Assembly (NCBI GenBank): GCA_024280875.1
Contig: JAJRPH010000127.1
Coordinates: forward strand, 1 to 8,418
Origin: Deltaproteobacteria bacterium
GTDB lineage: Bacteria > Desulfobacterota > Desulfobacteria > Desulfobacterales > Desulfosalsimonadaceae
Direction of reading: 5' to 3'
Length of the DNA stretch: 8,418 bases
The translations under genes and the position numbers were made by a program. The notes under the pieces were generated by a model. It did not search any database. It worked only from the letters and a program-made list of their open reading frames with translations, and was not told the DNA's origin. Below are positions 5,932 to 8,418 of the stretch, piece after piece; position 1 is the first letter of the stretch; the number at the start of each line of letters is the position of its first letter.

Positions 5932-6333
5932 ATGAAGCCGAAAAAAAAAATGCGGGTAATGATCGTTGACGATGAAGATCATGTCAGAAAACTCATCACA
6001 ACGGTCATTAAATCCATGAACTGTGAGATCGTCGGCGAAGCAGGTAATGGAAAAGAAGCGGTATCATTATTCCGTACTTTGAAACCCAATATGCTGCTTC
6101 TGGATATCAATATGCCTTTAAAATCCGGAAAAGAGGCACTGGCTGATATAAAAAAAAGATACCCTAACGCTTTTGTTATAATGCTGACATCCCTGACCGA
6201 TAAAGAGACGGTGGAAGACTGTATCGAACTCGGAGCTTCCGGGTTCATACGAAAAGATCTCCCGCTTGACGAGATGCGCGATGTCATCAAAAAAACCTGG
6301 ACCGCATACAGAGAATCCCTTACGCAGGAATAA
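5932..6333 (+). CDS. Single-domain CheY-like response regulator
   Basis: This 133-aa stand-alone receiver domain has no output domain. Such proteins take phosphate from a histidine kinase on an aspartate and act by binding a partner. Conserved sites are all present: the acidic pair D13-D14 in IVDDED, phospho-acceptor D58 in LLLDINMP, the switch T86 in IMLTSL, and K108 in GFIRKDLP. The ATG at 5932 is taken as the start, although no Shine-Dalgarno precedes it. A second ATG at 5950, giving MRVMIVDDED, is equally compatible with the fold. Ten consecutive A residues (5941-5950) lie between the two. The gene heads a tight cluster, with the next start one base after its stop. Its likely output is therefore through the 54-aa protein or the GspE/PilB-like protein encoded behind it. 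No kinase gene is in the window. Confidence 0.92.
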   Translation: MKPKKKMRVMIVDDEDHVRKLITTVIKSMNCEIVGEAGNGKEAVSLFRTLKPNMLLLDINMPLKSGKEALADIKKRYPNAFVIMLTSLTDKETVEDCIELGASGFIRKDLPLDEMRDVIKKTWTAYRESLTQE

Positions 6334-6334
6334 A

Positions 6335-6499
6335 ATGAACACAGAAGAAAAATATCATCTGGCCGACATGCTCAGGGAGATTGATGATGACATCCTTGAA
6401 CAGGAAAAAGACCTGAGCCAGGAAAAGAATATTCCCCAGGAGACCATCACCGAGCTGATGATCGCAAATCTTAAGCAAAAGAAAAAAAAGATTACCTGA
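6335..6499 (+). CDS. Small charged protein of unknown function (54 aa)
   Basis: This short frame lies between the receiver gene and the GspE/PilB-like gene. I do not recognise the family. The ATG at 6335 follows the receiver stop by one base, and AGGA (6326-6329) sits at good spacing, which supports translation from here rather than from the longer open frame upstream. The protein is rich in Glu, Asp, Lys and Gln, with no cysteine and no membrane segment. Residues about 5-28 (LADMLREIDDDILEQEKDLS) and 32-50 look helical, and the C-terminus is a lysine-rich tail (KQKKKKIT). A two-helix, possibly coiled-coil, cytoplasmic adaptor would fit. Its position implies cotranscription with both neighbours, so a role linking the receiver to the GspE-like protein is a reasonable guess only. 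Confidence 0.75.
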   Translation: MNTEEKYHLADMLREIDDDILEQEKDLSQEKNIPQETITELMIANLKQKKKKIT

Positions 6500-6519
6500 T
6501 ACAGGACATTGTATTAACG

Positions 6520-8211
6520 ATGATGAATCCGCCAAAAATTGAAAATCCTCTTTTTTTTAAATTGTTAAAAGAAAAGCAGATCATTCCTGACGGATTCATA
6601 TCCGATCTGCTCTATGAACTGGAAGGAAATGCCTTAGATGTCCTGGCGACACTTATCCAGAGCGGTATCGGCACCAAAAGACAGTTGTGCCAGCTCTGGT
6701 GCAACTCCATCGGCATTGCTCACGTTGATCTTGAAAAATCCCTGTTTCAATCGGATGTGGTCCGGAAATTACCGGAACGGTTTGCTCTACAGAATTATGC
6801 CATCCCCATATATCAGATGGGCGATACGGTGACAGTGGCCACACCGATTCCGGACAATATCGCGCTTAAAAGACAGATTGAGATTATAATCAAGGGACCG
6901 GCGAATCTTGTTTTTGCATTACCACAGGATATTGAGTGGGCTATTGAAAATGAGTATCAGACGAATACCGCCTTATATGAATTTTTCACCAAAATTTCCA
7001 CCAGCAAAGTGTTTGAAGCGGACAATCCCATCAGCGAAAAAGCGTTTGAAGAAATCGCCGGCAAGGAATCCATTAATCAGCTTCATGTCTGCCTGATTCT
7101 GCTGGGTATTATTGAGCATACCAGCGAAATCCAAATCGACCCGGAAAAACATATTGCCAGAATCTGTTTTATTATCAACGGCAATTTCCATCAAAGACTG
7201 CAACTTGAAAAAAGCGTTTATAATCAGCTGTTAAAAAACCTGAAAACCATGGCAAAATTAAGTGATACCCGGAGAGATGACGCGCAATACAGCCGGATCA
7301 TCTTCCCGGCCCCCGGAAAAAAATTTGACATCCAGTTTTTGAGCCTGCCCACTGAATTCGGGGAAAAAATCTTCCTGAAGATGATGGACCGGCAGTCATT
7401 ACAACAAATACCAAGAATGTCTGATTTATATCTGTCCCTCAAACAGATGCGCCGACTCGAGCACCAGCTCACTATCCGGAAAGGCATAATGCTCATTTCC
7501 GGACCGTCTCCGTCTGATTACAGCAGCCTTGCCTATTCAATTATCAAGAAAATCCGTTCTTTAACCAAACAACCAATCATGACCGTGGAAGATTCACCAG
7601 GGTGGCTGTTAAAAGAAGTGGACCAGTACCAGGTAAACCCAAAGGCGAATTTCACACGTTCGGATGCATTCAAATCCTGCCTGAATCACCACCCGAGCCT
7701 CATCTATGTTCAGAACATTAATGATCCTGAAATTACCGGCGACCTTCGACACGCTGCTGAAACCGGACAATTTATCCTTGCCGGGATCAATGCCGCCGAT
7801 GTGTTTGACGCGCTCAGCAGCACCCGGTTGGGCATCGGTAGTGAAATCACCTCCATCATCCACCAGCATATGGTTCGACGACTGTGTGATCATTGTAAAA
7901 AAAAGTACCCGCTGTCGCTCAAAGAAATGGAGAACCTGTTTATTTTTGACGGCGACCCCAAAGTGTTTGCCTATCGCGCGACCGGTTGCCCGTTTTGCCG
8001 GCACACAGGATATCACGGTCATATCGGTATCCAGGAACTTATAGTGATCAATGATGATATCAAAAATTCGATCAACAAAAACACAACAATTAGTGATATT
8101 AAAAACATCAGTAAAGAGATCGGTTTCCAGAGCAAGGGATATGACGGAATTAAAAAAGTTCTCCGGGGCCTGACCTCTTTAGAAGAGGTTCTATCGCTGC
8201 ACTCAACATGA
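6520..8211 (+). CDS. Degenerate GspE/PilB-family protein (apparent type II secretion/type IV pilus pseudo-ATPase)
   Basis: This 563-aa protein has the full GspE/PilB layout. An N-terminal MshEN/T2SSE_N region (about 10-146) includes GIAHVDL (65-71). The N2 domain (about 185-292) has SEIQIDP (202-208) in place of ASDIHIEP and LPTEFGEKIFLKMMD (276-290). The RecA-like domain (about 300-500) ends with a C-terminal zinc site, CDHC (456-459) and CPFC (490-493). Every catalytic motif of the motor is altered. Walker A GPTGSGKTT reads GPSPSDYSS (328-336, Lys to Tyr334). The Walker B VGE is VQN (397-399, Glu to Asn399). The His box GHLVxSTLHT is GQFILAGINA (416-425, His to Asn424). The N2 arginine of LRVS is Gln272. 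The Asp box keeps VED (356-358). The frame is intact, so it looks selected without ATPase activity. Starts at ATG 6520 or 6523; AGGA lies rather far upstream. Confidence 0.88.
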   Translation: MMNPPKIENPLFFKLLKEKQIIPDGFISDLLYELEGNALDVLATLIQSGIGTKRQLCQLWCNSIGIAHVDLEKSLFQSDVVRKLPERFALQNYAIPIYQMGDTVTVATPIPDNIALKRQIEIIIKGPANLVFALPQDIEWAIENEYQTNTALYEFFTKISTSKVFEADNPISEKAFEEIAGKESINQLHVCLILLGIIEHTSEIQIDPEKHIARICFIINGNFHQRLQLEKSVYNQLLKNLKTMAKLSDTRRDDAQYSRIIFPAPGKKFDIQFLSLPTEFGEKIFLKMMDRQSLQQIPRMSDLYLSLKQMRRLEHQLTIRKGIMLISGPSPSDYSSLAYSIIKKIRSLTKQPIMTVEDSPGWLLKEVDQYQVNPKANFTRSDAFKSCLNHHPSLIYVQNINDPEITGDLRHAAETGQFILAGINAADVFDALSSTRLGIGSEITSIIHQHMVRRLCDHCKKKYPLSLKEMENLFIFDGDPKVFAYRATGCPFCRHTGYHGHIGIQELIVINDDIKNSINKNTTISDIKNISKEIGFQSKGYDGIKKVLRGLTSLEEVLSLHST

Positions 8212-8356
8212 TACTAACTGACAAATTCTCTTGTATTTGAATGCTGTTTTTTTTACATAGCCGGATATTGAATCCATATAAACGACCGACATGTTTTTAC
8301 GGATAAAGCCTTTAAATATTGGAAGATATTAACTCTATTTAAGAGATGTTAAAAAA

Positions 8357-8418
8357 ATGATGAACATACTTGTAGCAGATGATGATGCGGCGGCCCGAAA
8401 AATGGTATCTAAATATCT
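8357..8418 (+). CDS. Response regulator receiver domain, N-terminal 20 residues (runs off the right edge)
   Basis: The first codons give NILVADDDAAARKMVSKY after two methionines. The hydrophobic strand followed by three aspartates is the start of a receiver domain, with its Mg-binding acidic cluster. The phospho-acceptor aspartate and any output or kinase domain lie beyond the window. Two ATGs in a row (8357 and 8360) are possible starts, and AAGAGA (8341-8346) is a weak ribosome binding site. It lies 145 bases after the GspE/PilB-like gene on the same strand, with no convincing terminator between, so it may belong to the same transcript. Confidence 0.75.
   Translation, partial: MMNILVADDDAAARKMVSKY

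Noticed and set aside
8173..8189. ACCTCTT-TAG-AAGAGGT hairpin near the end of the GspE/PilB-like gene
   Set aside because: It is inside the coding sequence and is not followed by a T-run, so it is not a convincing terminator.
6520..8211. Pseudogene interpretation of the GspE/PilB-like gene
   Set aside because: There is no frameshift or premature stop over 563 codons, and the zinc cysteines and fold motifs are kept. It is better described as an intact gene for a catalytically altered protein, though early decay is not excluded.
8212..8356. Possible promoter or terminator between the GspE/PilB-like gene and the last receiver gene
   Set aside because: AT-rich with an eight-T run but no stem before it, and only weak promoter boxes; nothing specific enough to report.

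Overview
The window looks like chromosomal DNA from a Desulfobacterota-type (deltaproteobacterial) organism, probably related to the Desulfobacterales. This is inferred from the gene types (receiver-only regulators beside a GspE/PilB-like protein, an HTH-EIIA fusion) and from a MITE-like repeat with a TCGTAAAAAGTC terminus. No rRNA or other taxonomic marker is present, so the assignment is tentative. No rRNA, tRNA, CRISPR array or intact insertion sequence was seen.

Left part (1-3364, all genes on the minus strand). From right to left: a rhomboid intramembrane serine protease (3364-2501) and, 23 bases on, an HD-domain phosphohydrolase of the YfbR/HDDC2 type (2477-1926), probably one operon. 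Then comes a fusion of an excisionase-type HTH with a PTS EIIA domain of the PtsN type (1493-801), and finally the N-terminal part of a CLC chloride channel/transporter that runs off the left edge (594-1). The two longer gaps on this strand each hold one copy of a short inverted-terminal-repeat element: copy A at 604-772, and copy B at about 1671-1928, which is more diverged and looks composite. Copy A carries a terminator-like hairpin in the orientation that would end transcription of the HTH-EIIA gene. The right end of copy B overlaps the stop codon of the HD gene.

Centre (3365-5646). A divergent intergenic region leads right into htpG (bacterial Hsp90, 641 aa). It has a good match to a heat-shock sigma-32 promoter, a consensus ribosome binding site and, after the gene, a perfect 18-bp terminator hairpin.

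Right part (5647-8418, plus strand). An AT-rich leader with an extended -10 promoter precedes a tight gene set: a single-domain CheY-like response regulator, an unrecognised 54-aa charged protein, and a 563-aa protein with the whole GspE/PilB secretion-ATPase architecture. In that protein the Walker A lysine, the Walker B glutamate, the His-box histidine and probable arginine fingers are all replaced, while the C-terminal CxxC...CxxC zinc site is intact. After 145 bases in which I see no convincing terminator or promoter, a second receiver-domain gene begins and runs off the right edge. The most novel content is this apparent pseudo-ATPase between two receiver proteins. It may be a regulatory or structural adaptor for a type IV pilus/type II secretion-like machine rather than a motor.
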